Positions 1 through 5,238 of a stretch of DNA of 5,238 nucleotides are shown one piece after another. Each line of letters opens with the position of its first letter. Within the stretch, counting starts at the first letter, position 1. The notes under the pieces were generated by a model that did not search any database, was not told the origin of the DNA, and saw only the letters and a list, made by a program, of their open reading frames with translations. Source of the DNA: an uncultured Bacteroidales bacterium (GTDB lineage Bacteria; Bacteroidota; Bacteroidia; Bacteroidales; UBA3663); NCBI GenBank assembly GCA_905236195.1, contig CAJOOX010000148.1, positions 1 to 5,238 of the forward strand, read 5' to 3'. A program made the position numbers and the translations under genes.

Positions 1-113
1 CAGGACGACAGCGCCTCGCCCTGTTCGGCCAGGGCGACCGCCATGCGCGGCGGGTTGAAATGCCTGACACCGTTGGCCAGTGCCAGATCGTGTTCCGGAA
101 AGAACAGTCTCAT
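1..113 (-). CDS. N-terminal fragment of an uncharacterised Bacteroidetes protein (FPEHDLALANG type)
   Basis: An open frame starts at the ATG at 113-111 and stays open to the left edge, giving 37 codons. It begins MRLFFPEHDLALANG and continues VRHFNPPRMAVALAEQGEAL. I recognise the [F/N]PEHDLALANG opening as one that recurs at the N-terminus of conserved hypothetical proteins in Bacteroidales, but I cannot assign a function. The start codon overlaps the stop of the DUF456 gene as ATGA (113-110), a typical arrangement for translational coupling, so the two genes are almost certainly one minus-strand operon transcribed from the promoter near 640. No signal peptide or membrane segment is visible in the fragment. 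The rest of the gene, and any catalytic domain, lies outside the window. The frame is well supported by the overlap and the recognisable start; the family name is from memory. Confidence 0.72.
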   Translation of the reverse strand, partial: MRLFFPEHDLALANGVRHFNPPRMAVALAEQGEALSS

Positions 114-607
114 CCCGTGATGTGTGACCAGGCGGCAGCCATCGTGAGGAAGGTCATCACAATGGAGAGAATGAGTTTGAATCCGGTGGTCAGCAGGAAA
201 GAGATGAAGGAGACGAAAGCCACCTTGATGCTCTTGCCCAGCGAAGCTCCATGGATGAGCTCACCGATCAGGGCGCCCAGGAAAGGACCCCAGATGATGC
301 CGGCCGGCATGAAAAAGAGGCCCACAATAGTGCCGATCGTCGTGCCGGTCACGCCGCTCTTCGAGCCGCCTCCCATTTTAGTCATGATGATGGGAGCCAC
401 GTAGTCGAGGATGGAAACCACGACGGTGAGCGTGAACATCACAATCATCGTCGAACCGGAAATCTCGCCGGGGAAAACAAAATAAGTGGTCAACAGACCC
501 GCAAAAGCGAGGGGCGGACCCGGCAGGGCAGGAACAATGGCTCCCACAATGCCCGTCAGCGCCAAAAGGATGGCGACAATGACGAGTATAACCGTTAAAG
601 TTGTCAT
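110..607 (-). CDS. DUF456 family integral membrane protein
   Basis: This encodes a 165-aa very hydrophobic protein. Family hallmarks are an N-terminal membrane helix (about residues 4-26) running into the LPGPPL motif (28-33), a second helix (about 33-45), a third (about 53-75) ending near D68-Y69, and the glycine-rich stretch GGGSKSG (79-85) followed by GTTIG, then GPFLGALIGEL (107-117). A last hydrophobic helix (about 129-158) closes the protein. It is expected in the inner membrane. The biochemical role of DUF456 proteins is unknown to me. The start was set at ATG 607-605. An upstream ATG at 661 would add 18 residues, but the -7 promoter box at 646-639 lies inside that extension, and starting at 607 places the first membrane helix directly at the N-terminus. 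The stop overlaps the next minus-strand gene by 4 bp. Family call is strong, function unassigned. Confidence 0.9.
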   Translation of the reverse strand: MTTLTVILVIVAILLALTGIVGAIVPALPGPPLAFAGLLTTYFVFPGEISGSTMIVMFTLTVVVSILDYVAPIIMTKMGGGSKSGVTGTTIGTIVGLFFMPAGIIWGPFLGALIGELIHGASLGKSIKVAFVSFISFLLTTGFKLILSIVMTFLTMAAAWSHITG

Positions 608-637
608 TAAAACAATTATTTTTCTTAAAAAAACACG

Positions 638-697
638 GCAAAGATAAAGAATTTTCTTCAAATATTTCGGAATTTCAGTTATTTTTTTTATCTTTGC
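638..697. repeat. Perfect 11-bp inverted repeat carrying divergent -7 boxes
   Basis: GCAAAGATAAA at 638-648 is the exact reverse complement of TTTATCTTTGC at 687-697, with 38 bp between the arms. Each arm contains an outward-facing TATCTTTG -7 element, one for the minus-strand DUF456 operon and one for the plus-strand GH28 gene. The similarity may simply reflect two good copies of the same promoter consensus, but it extends beyond the eight-base element on both sides (AA inside, C outside). The rest of the 608-739 gap is AT-rich, with no other clear feature. Confidence 0.75.
639..646 (-). promoter_or_regulatory. Bacteroidetes-type -7 box for the DUF456 operon
   Basis: Read on the minus strand this is TATCTTTG followed by CC, an exact match to the TAnnTTTG -7 element of Bacteroidetes housekeeping promoters. 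Transcription would begin a few bases downstream, around 632-634, leaving a short AT-rich leader of about 25 nt before the ATG at 607. The leader has no clear Shine-Dalgarno sequence but is rich in A and T, as is usual in this phylum. No good TTTG -33 element is found at the expected distance; a TTTG at 662-659 is too close (12 bp). The box decides the start codon of the DUF456 gene. Confidence 0.7.
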
Positions 698-718
698 AGC
701 CCAAATAGTATATTTTTG
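689..718 (+). promoter_or_regulatory. Promoter(s) for the GH28 gene: TATCTTTG at 689-696, second match at 711-718
   Basis: TATCTTTGCAGC beginning at 689 is a textbook Bacteroidetes -7 element with its usual downstream GC. With a 19-bp spacer the -33 position falls at 666-669 (TTCG, three of four bases of TTTG). The predicted start of transcription is near 702-704, giving a leader of about 36 nt before the ATG at 740. A second TAnnTTTG match (TATTTTTG) sits at 711-718. It would leave a leader of only about 15 nt, so the first is preferred. The A-rich stretch just before the ATG (aataaaaag) takes the place of a Shine-Dalgarno sequence. Confidence 0.68.
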
Positions 719-739
719 TACAAGCCATATAATAAAAAG

Positions 740-2185
740 ATGATTAAAACTACCGTACTGACCGCTTTGGCATCGATTTGTGTGATAGCCACAGCCAACG
801 CTAAAGCGAAAGCCCAGCCGGCATCAGGGCCCTGGCAGCAAGCCGACTCAATCGTCAACGCTATTAAGAAGACCTCTTTTCCGGACCGCGTCTATAACAT
901 CGCCGATTTCGGCGCCAAGGCAGTGGTTCCCAAGCGTCGTCTGGCGCTGGCACACGACGCCATCAACCTTGCCATCGTAACCTGTTCGCAGGAGGGCGGC
1001 GGCACAGTAGTGATTCCCGACAGCACTTATATCACGGGTCCCATCACGATGCTGAGCAATGTGAACCTGCATCTCTCGGACGGTGCCGTGCTGAAGTTCT
1101 CGACAGAGCCGAACCTCTATTTCCCCGCCGTGCTGACGCGCTGGGAAGGCTTGGACTGCTACAATACGCATCCGCTGATTTACGCCTACGGCTGCACGAA
1201 TATCGCCATCACCGGCAAGGGGATGCTTGACGCTCAGGCCACGAACGACAACTGGTGGGCCATGTGCGGAGCCGAGCATTTCGGCTGGTCCGACGGCAAG
1301 GTGAGCCAGCGCAACGGCTCCCGCGACAAACTCCTCCAGTGGGGCGAGAAACAGACGCCTGTCTATCTGCGTCAGTTCACGGTCACGGACGGTATGCGTC
1401 CGCAGTTCGTCAACCTCTACCGCTGTACGCAGGTGCTCATTGAGGACATAACCTTGGAGAGTTCGCCGTTCTGGGTGATTCATCCCCTGTTCTGCAACGA
1501 CCTCATCGTGCGTCGGGTGAAGGTGAATAACCATGGCCCCAACGGCGACGGCTGCGACCCCGAGTCCTGCAACCGTGTACTGATTGAGGGCTGCACCTTC
1601 AACACAGGCGACGACTGTATCGCCATCAAGAGCGGCCGCAATACCGACGGGCGCAAATGGGATACTCCCTCGCAGAATATTGTGGTGAGGGACTGCCATT
1701 TTGCAGACGGTCACGGCGGTGTGGTCATCGGCTCGGAGATTTCCGGCGGATACCGTAACCTTTTTGTGGAGAACTGTACGATGGATTCGCCCAACCTGGA
1801 CCGCGTAATCCGCATCAAGACCAGTTCGTGTCGCGGCGGTACGATCGAGAATATCTATGTGCGTAACGTCGAAGTGGGTCAGTGTCGCGAGGCAGTGCTT
1901 CGCATCAATCTCGACTACGAACACAACGAGGCATGTAACCGCGGCAACAATCCCGTGGTGCGCAATGTCAATCTCGAGAACGTCAACTGCAAGAAGTCGC
2001 GCTTCGGCATCTACCTGATCGGCCTGGAGGATGAATGCAACCTCTATGACGTGAACGTGACAAACTGCAGGTGGACCAATGTCGAGAAAGGCCGCCACAA
2101 TCTGCGCGGCAAATACCGTGGCATCCGTCAGACCGACGTCTCCCTCAACGGCGAGAAGAGTCCCGCTATCCCCGACGTCCTCTAA
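740..2185 (+). CDS. Secreted glycoside hydrolase family 28 protein (polygalacturonase-like)
   Basis: This 481-aa protein has a Sec signal peptide (residues 1 to about 21: K3, a hydrophobic core, and cleavage probably after A19-N20-A21, or after A25). C14 is preceded by Ile, so it is not a lipoprotein. The N-terminal YNIADFGAKA segment and FPAVLTRWEG are typical of Bacteroidetes GH28 enzymes. The right-handed beta-helix then shows all four catalytic motifs: NGDG at 268-271 (family usual NTDG), GDDCIAIK at 290-297, GHG at 324-326 and RIK at 358-360. The predicted inverting-mechanism carboxylates are D270, D291 and D292, with H325, R358 and K360 at the substrate subsites. GH28 enzymes hydrolyse alpha-galacturonosidic bonds in homogalacturonan or rhamnogalacturonan; which substrate and whether endo or exo cannot be read from the sequence. 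It is likely periplasmic. The ATG at 740 was chosen because an upstream TTG at 716 falls inside a promoter match and would mask the signal peptide. Confidence 0.95.
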   Translation: MIKTTVLTALASICVIATANAKAKAQPASGPWQQADSIVNAIKKTSFPDRVYNIADFGAKAVVPKRRLALAHDAINLAIVTCSQEGGGTVVIPDSTYITGPITMLSNVNLHLSDGAVLKFSTEPNLYFPAVLTRWEGLDCYNTHPLIYAYGCTNIAITGKGMLDAQATNDNWWAMCGAEHFGWSDGKVSQRNGSRDKLLQWGEKQTPVYLRQFTVTDGMRPQFVNLYRCTQVLIEDITLESSPFWVIHPLFCNDLIVRRVKVNNHGPNGDGCDPESCNRVLIEGCTFNTGDDCIAIKSGRNTDGRKWDTPSQNIVVRDCHFADGHGGVVIGSEISGGYRNLFVENCTMDSPNLDRVIRIKTSSCRGGTIENIYVRNVEVGQCREAVLRINLDYEHNEACNRGNNPVVRNVNLENVNCKKSRFGIYLIGLEDECNLYDVNVTNCRWTNVEKGRHNLRGKYRGIRQTDVSLNGEKSPAIPDVL

Positions 2186-2218
2186 GCGGGAATCAGGAAA
2201 TTCCGGTCCCAGCCCGAG

Positions 2219-3772
2219 ATGAAACTCCCTTTTACCTCAGAAGTGCCCGAATTGGACCGCACGACATGCGAGCGGCAAGGTGTCAGCAGCTACGAACTGA
2301 TGACCCGTGCCGCCGGTGAGTTGTTGCGCTGGTTCCGGGAACATCTGCCCTCGAAGGAGACGACGGTCGTTCTCCTGGCCGGTCCCGGAAACAACGGCGG
2401 CGATGCGCTGGTACTGGTGCGTCTTTTGCAGGAACAGGGATATGTAAATGCACAGGCCTATCTGTTTCCCTCCACGTCTGGCCGTCTGTCGGCCGACTGC
2501 GAACAGGCGTTGCGCGATGCCGGCGAAGCGGCCGTAAGGATGAGTCTCGAACAGGAGTTGCCCGGCATGGGCCCGGAAGTGTGGGTCGTGGACGGACTTT
2601 TCGGCAGCGGACTGAACCGGCCGCTGGACGGAATCTTCGGATATATGGCCGACCGTATCAACCAGTCGGAAGCCACGGTTGTGGCCATCGATGTGCCTTC
2701 AGGCCTGATGGGCGAACACGGCGTTTCGGGCAAATGTGTGCATGCCGATTATACGCTCACGTTTACCCACCCCAAACTCTCGATGCTCTTTCCGGAGGGG
2801 GGGCAATACTGCGGTGAGGTCACCGTGCTGGACATCGGCATTGATGCCGATGCGATAGCGGCTTCTGTTTCCCCTTATCATATTATGGAAGACCGGGAAA
2901 TGGCTTTACTGCTGAAGCCGCGGTCACGGTTCTCGCACAAGAACAGCTATGGTTCTGCTCTGCTTATCGCCGGGTCGCAGGGAATGATGGGCGCCGCCCT
3001 GCTGTCAGCCAGAGCCTGCATGCGCAGCGGTGTAGGTCTGCTTACGGCACATGTGCCGGCCTGCGGCTACGATATTCTGCAGTCAGGCTGTCCGGAAGCA
3101 AAATGTGAGCCGGACCGGCATTCCGAACATTGGAAAACCCTCCCAGACAGAGGGGCAAACTGGGATGCCGTTGCCGTGGGCCCCGGTCTTGGACAGGCTT
3201 CCGAAACAGGCTATGCCCTGTGTGAATTGCTTCAAACCTCGTCACAGCCCATGGTGATTGATGCCGATGCCCTGAACCTCATTGCCGCTCATCCCGACTG
3301 GCTGACCCTCATTCCGCGCAATTCCATCCTCACACCCCATCCGGGTGAGGCATTGCGGCTGCTGAAAGCGGCCGAGAACCGTTTCCCCGACTGGGAAACG
3401 ATACCCGCCGACACTTCGCTGATGCAACTGCGGGCGCTTCGGGTGCTGGCACAGAAACTGTATGTCAACATCGTATTCAAGGGAACTTATACAGCCGTAA
3501 TAGGCAGCGACGGAAGCGTCAGTTTCAACTGTCATCACGGACATCCCGGTATGGCAGTAGGCGGTTCGGGCGATACCCTGACGGGCATCCTGCTCGCACT
3601 CCTGGCGCAGCATTACGAACCGAAGGAAGCCGCACAACTGGGTGTGACCCTCCACAGTCTGGCAGCCGACCTTGCATTGGACCGCGAAAGCGAAGAATCT
3701 TTCCTGCCCAGCGACCTGATTGCGTGTCTCGGAGCCGCCTTTAAGAGCCTTGAATTACATAAAAACGGGTGA
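2219..3772 (+). CDS. nnr: Bifunctional NAD(P)H-hydrate epimerase / ADP-dependent NAD(P)H-hydrate dehydratase
   Basis: This 517-aa cytoplasmic metabolite-repair enzyme fuses two domains. The N-terminal NnrE (YjeF_N) domain, about 1-215, interconverts R and S epimers of hydrated NAD(P)H: GVSSYELMTRA near residue 20, GPGNNGGDA (55-63), VDGLFGSG (124-131), AIDVPSG (156-162) and the THPK segment before LFPEGG. The C-terminal NnrD domain, about 235-510, is ribokinase-like and dehydrates S-NAD(P)HX using ADP: SRFSHKNSYG near 236, GPGLG (321-325), DADALN, TPHPGE (372-377), FKG (420-422) and GGSGD (448-452), with D452 the expected catalytic base. All signature motifs are intact and the length is normal for the fusion. 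The start follows the GH28 stop by 33 bp and no TAnnTTTG box is visible in the gap, so read-through from the GH28 promoter, or a promoter inside that gene, is likely. No pathway link to pectin is implied. Confidence 0.96.
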   Translation: MKLPFTSEVPELDRTTCERQGVSSYELMTRAAGELLRWFREHLPSKETTVVLLAGPGNNGGDALVLVRLLQEQGYVNAQAYLFPSTSGRLSADCEQALRDAGEAAVRMSLEQELPGMGPEVWVVDGLFGSGLNRPLDGIFGYMADRINQSEATVVAIDVPSGLMGEHGVSGKCVHADYTLTFTHPKLSMLFPEGGQYCGEVTVLDIGIDADAIAASVSPYHIMEDREMALLLKPRSRFSHKNSYGSALLIAGSQGMMGAALLSARACMRSGVGLLTAHVPACGYDILQSGCPEAKCEPDRHSEHWKTLPDRGANWDAVAVGPGLGQASETGYALCELLQTSSQPMVIDADALNLIAAHPDWLTLIPRNSILTPHPGEALRLLKAAENRFPDWETIPADTSLMQLRALRVLAQKLYVNIVFKGTYTAVIGSDGSVSFNCHHGHPGMAVGGSGDTLTGILLALLAQHYEPKEAAQLGVTLHSLAADLALDRESEESFLPSDLIACLGAAFKSLELHKNG

Positions 3773-3818
3773 ATTTTGCAGTTTTTTGCCTGATTTGCTC
3801 ATTTTTTTTGCGAAAATA

Positions 3819-3849
3819 TTTGCAATTTCAAAAAAAATACGTACATTTG
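3819..3849 (+). promoter_or_regulatory. Strong Bacteroidetes promoter (TTTG-N19-TACATTTG) for the DUF4332 gene
   Basis: TTTG at 3819-3822 and TACATTTG at 3842-3849 are separated by exactly 19 bp, matching both the -33 and -7 elements of the Bacteroidetes primary-sigma promoter; GC or GCAGC follows as usual. The predicted transcription start is about 3855-3857, leaving a leader of about 60 nt before the ATG at 3917. This separates the DUF4332 gene from nnr as an independent transcription unit and is the best promoter in the window. The upstream gap 3773-3818 is T-rich, with repeated TTTGC words and no convincing terminator hairpin. Confidence 0.85.
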
Positions 3850-3916
3850 CAGCATTAAGAGTGTTCAGACTCCTTATCGGAATTCACATTACTAACACTA
3901 TAAACTTTTAACGACA

Positions 3917-4324
3917 ATGGCTTACAAGATTATCGAAATCGAAGGCATCGGCGAAGTTTACGCTCAGAAACTTCAGGATGCAGGTATCAAAACAACAGAG
4001 GACCTTCTCAAGAGTTGTGCAGCTCCCGCAGGCCGCAAGGCTTTGGCAGAGAAGACCGGCATTTCCGACAAACTCATTCTCAAGTGGACCAACCACGCAG
4101 ATCTCTTCCGCATCAACGGCATCGCCGGACAGTTCGCCGAACTGCTCGAAGCTGCAGGTGTTGACACCGTGAAGGAATTCCGTCACCGTGTGGCTGCCAA
4201 CCTCCAGCCCAAGCTTGAGGAAGTTAACAACCAGAAGAATCTTTGCAACCGCGTTCCTTCCGTTACAGAAGTCGAGAAGATGATTGCCCAGGCTAAGGAA
4301 CTTGAGCCCATCATCACCTATTGA
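3917..4324 (+). CDS. DUF4332 domain protein with helix-hairpin-helix modules
   Basis: This is a 135-aa soluble protein with two helix-hairpin-helix-like modules. The first is IEGIGEVYAQKLQDAGI (8-24) followed by TTEDLL; the second is INGIAGQFAELLEAAGV (66-82) followed by DTVKEF. The spacing and the linker with LAEKTGIS (43-50) and the KWTNHADLFR stretch (56-65) fit the DUF4332 family, and the C-terminal helix (about 115-130) follows VPS. HhH modules of this kind usually contact the DNA backbone without sequence specificity, but a DNA role for this protein is inference. No signal peptide, membrane segment or enzymatic motif is visible. It has its own near-consensus promoter and a strong terminator, so it is a single-gene unit, and the codon choice looks like that of a well-expressed gene. 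Family call is firm; cellular role is unknown. Confidence 0.9.
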   Translation: MAYKIIEIEGIGEVYAQKLQDAGIKTTEDLLKSCAAPAGRKALAEKTGISDKLILKWTNHADLFRINGIAGQFAELLEAAGVDTVKEFRHRVAANLQPKLEEVNNQKNLCNRVPSVTEVEKMIAQAKELEPIITY

Positions 4325-4329
4325 TTAAT

Positions 4330-4361
4330 AAAAAAGCCCGCTGGAAAGCGGGCTTTTTTTT
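4330..4361. terminator. Bidirectional intrinsic terminator
   Basis: An 8-bp GC-rich stem, AGCCCGCT (4335-4342) with AGCGGGCT (4347-4354), closes a GGAA loop (4343-4346). It is flanked by a run of T to 4361 on the right and a run of six A (4330-4335) on the left, so each strand ends with a U-tract after the hairpin. It starts 6 bp after the DUF4332 stop and lies 32 bp from the stop of the minus-strand GH28 gene, so it can serve both convergent genes. Confidence 0.94.
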
Positions 4362-4396
4362 CGGAGTAGTCGGAGTAATCTGAGTAATCGGATTAT
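4361..4396. repeat. Four tandem 9-bp repeats overlapping the end of the minus-strand GH28 gene
   Basis: The units are TCGGAGTAG (4361-4369), TCGGAGTAA (4370-4378), TCTGAGTAA (4379-4387) and TCGGATTAT (4388-4396), each differing from its neighbour at one to three positions. The array directly follows the terminator U-tract, and its last unit contains the TAA stop (4395-4393, minus strand) of the GH28 gene. Because the period is nine, it is in frame with that gene. Confidence 0.85.
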
Positions 4397-5238
4397 TCGA
4401 TGAATTTGTAATTCTGCACATCGTCGGTGATGATGCAGGGACGTGCATCGGGCCGCTGCAGTTCGAAGTTGACATTGTTGAGACGCAGACCATCGACGTG
4501 ACGGGCAAACATGCCGTAGGAAGGTGTCGGGCCGGCCCAGCGGGGTTCGGGATAGTTGGTTCCCTGCTCGCGGTAGGGTTTGGCTGCCAGTTCCTGAGCC
4601 TGAACTTCAGTCGTTCCGCCGCGGCTGTTAATCCAGATGTTGGATAGCGAAATGTTGCGGAGGGGAGCGCCTTCCATGCCCGTGACGATGATGCCGGCCA
4701 GGGAATCCACATCATTGGCCACTACATTATTAATATATATATTCTGTCCGGCCGATACCCCGACGGAGTCCTGAGGACCGCGATAGCGCGAACCCGTTGT
4801 GATGTAGATCGGGTAATGATGAACGTGGTTCATCGTAATGTTGTCGACCACGATATTACGCATCAGTCCGCCGTCCACCTCCTCGAAGGCGAGTCCGGAA
4901 CTCCAGTGGCAGGAGCAGTTGGTGATGGCGATGTCCTGATAGCCTCCGTTGCTCTCGGTGCCGAGTTTGATGCGGCCGCACACCCAGTTGACAACTTCGG
5001 GAATATAGGAGCCGTCGAGCAGACTGCCCAGTTTGAATCCGGTGACGGTGCAGTTGTCGATGAGGATGTGTTCGCAAGCGACGTTGCGACGGAGGGCAAA
5101 CGAACTCTTGAGTACAATGGCGTCATCGTGGGGCGTGTTGACCCGCGTATTGGTGACCGAGATGTATTTGCAGCAGTCGATGTCGATGCCGTCGCGGTTG
5201 GTGTCGATGGTGACGTTGTCAATCGTTCCCATGTCGCA
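4393..5238 (-). CDS. GH28-like beta-helix glycosidase, C-terminal part (5' end outside the window)
   Basis: The frame is open to the right edge: two codons (C, D) precede the ATG at 5232-5230, so that Met is very probably internal and the true start, with any signal peptide, lies beyond 5238. The visible 281 residues are the C-terminal part of a pectinase-type beta-helix. GH28 motifs present are NRDG (5199-5188, family NTDG), HDDAIVLK (5130-5107, family GDDxxxxK) and RIK shortly after CG. The third motif, GHG, is missing: the aligned region reads TVTGFKLGSLLDG, with no histidine. Later strands contain ITTGSRYRG and GMEGAPLRN, as in Bacteroidetes GH28-like proteins, and the end EQGTNYPEPRWAGPTPSYG is typical of this subgroup. 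It probably acts on galacturonan or rhamnogalacturonan side structures in the periplasm, but an altered activity is possible. It is divergent from the other GH28 gene, not a recent duplicate. The terminator at 4330-4361 follows it. Confidence 0.9.
   Translation of the reverse strand, partial: CDMGTIDNVTIDTNRDGIDIDCCKYISVTNTRVNTPHDDAIVLKSSFALRRNVACEHILIDNCTVTGFKLGSLLDGSYIPEVVNWVCGRIKLGTESNGGYQDIAITNCSCHWSSGLAFEEVDGGLMRNIVVDNITMNHVHHYPIYITTGSRYRGPQDSVGVSAGQNIYINNVVANDVDSLAGIIVTGMEGAPLRNISLSNIWINSRGGTTEVQAQELAAKPYREQGTNYPEPRWAGPTPSYGMFARHVDGLRLNNVNFELQRPDARPCIITDDVQNYKFIE

Noticed and set aside
60..598. Plus-strand open frames opposite the DUF456 gene
   Set aside because: Their translations are low-complexity and charged, with no family resemblance; the minus-strand frame has clear DUF456 motifs.
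608..661. Upstream ATG at 661 extending the DUF456 protein by 18 residues
   Set aside because: The extension contains the -7 promoter box at 646-639, so the transcript would start downstream of that ATG.
716..739. TTG start adding 8 residues to the GH28 protein
   Set aside because: The TTG is the end of a TAnnTTTG promoter match, and the extension would put KPYNKK ahead of an otherwise normal signal peptide beginning MIKTT.
848..2098. A 416-codon open frame on the minus strand opposite the GH28 gene
   Set aside because: It has no recognisable family, lies wholly antisense to a gene with clear catalytic motifs, and is explained by GC-rich codon bias.
2189..2204. Inverted repeat GGAAT/ATTCC after the GH28 stop, as a possible terminator
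   Set aside because: The stem is only 5 bp, with no following T-run, and does not extend.
3042..3655. Several open frames on both strands inside the NnrD half of nnr
   Set aside because: They lie in alternative frames of a gene whose motifs are continuous in one frame; no frameshift is needed.
3860..3899. AGTGTT/AACACT pairing in the DUF4332 leader as a possible riboswitch or regulatory hairpin
   Set aside because: Six base pairs enclosing a 28-nt loop is weak and matches no known leader element I recognise.
1..5238. tRNA, rRNA, CRISPR array, insertion sequence or phage attachment site
   Set aside because: No clover-leaf sequence, regularly spaced repeat array, transposase or terminal inverted repeats were seen anywhere in the window.

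Overview
The window looks like ordinary chromosomal DNA from a member of the Bacteroidales (Bacteroides/Prevotella type), probably a gut or plant-polysaccharide degrader. Three things point there. The promoters carry the Bacteroidetes-type TAnnTTTG -7 element instead of -10/-35 boxes. Genes lack clear Shine-Dalgarno sequences. The gene families are typical: Bacteroidales-style GH28 pectinases, fused NnrE-NnrD, a DUF4332 helix-hairpin-helix protein and a DUF456 membrane protein. Genes are GC-rich and the intergenic gaps strongly AT-rich, so gene boundaries are easy to see.

Layout: (1) 1-607, minus strand: a DUF456-family membrane protein (110-607) overlaps by 4 bp (ATGA) the start of a second gene that runs off the left edge (1-113). 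(2) 608-739: a divergent promoter region in which two outward-facing -7 boxes lie in a perfect 11-bp inverted repeat. (3) 740-3772, plus strand: a secreted GH28 glycosidase with all four family motifs, followed after 33 bp by bifunctional NAD(P)HX epimerase/dehydratase. (4) 3773-3916: an AT-rich gap with the best promoter in the window (TTTG-N19-TACATTTG), driving a 135-aa DUF4332 protein (3917-4324). (5) 4330-4361: a bidirectional intrinsic terminator between convergent genes, then four 9-bp tandem repeats that run into the stop codon of (6) a second, divergent GH28-type gene on the minus strand (4393-5238), whose N-terminus lies beyond the right edge.

Functionally, the two GH28 proteins suggest breakdown of pectin galacturonan or rhamnogalacturonan. 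No SusC/SusD pair, sulfatase or regulator is visible, so a polysaccharide utilisation locus cannot be claimed from this window. NnrE-NnrD is a housekeeping metabolite-repair enzyme and probably only shares transcription with the GH28 gene. The DUF4332 protein is its own transcription unit.

I did not find a convincing new multi-gene system. The points most worth a second look are the uncharacterised overlapping gene at the left edge, the mirrored divergent promoters, the stop codon embedded in a 9-bp repeat array, and the missing GH28 histidine motif in the second glycosidase.
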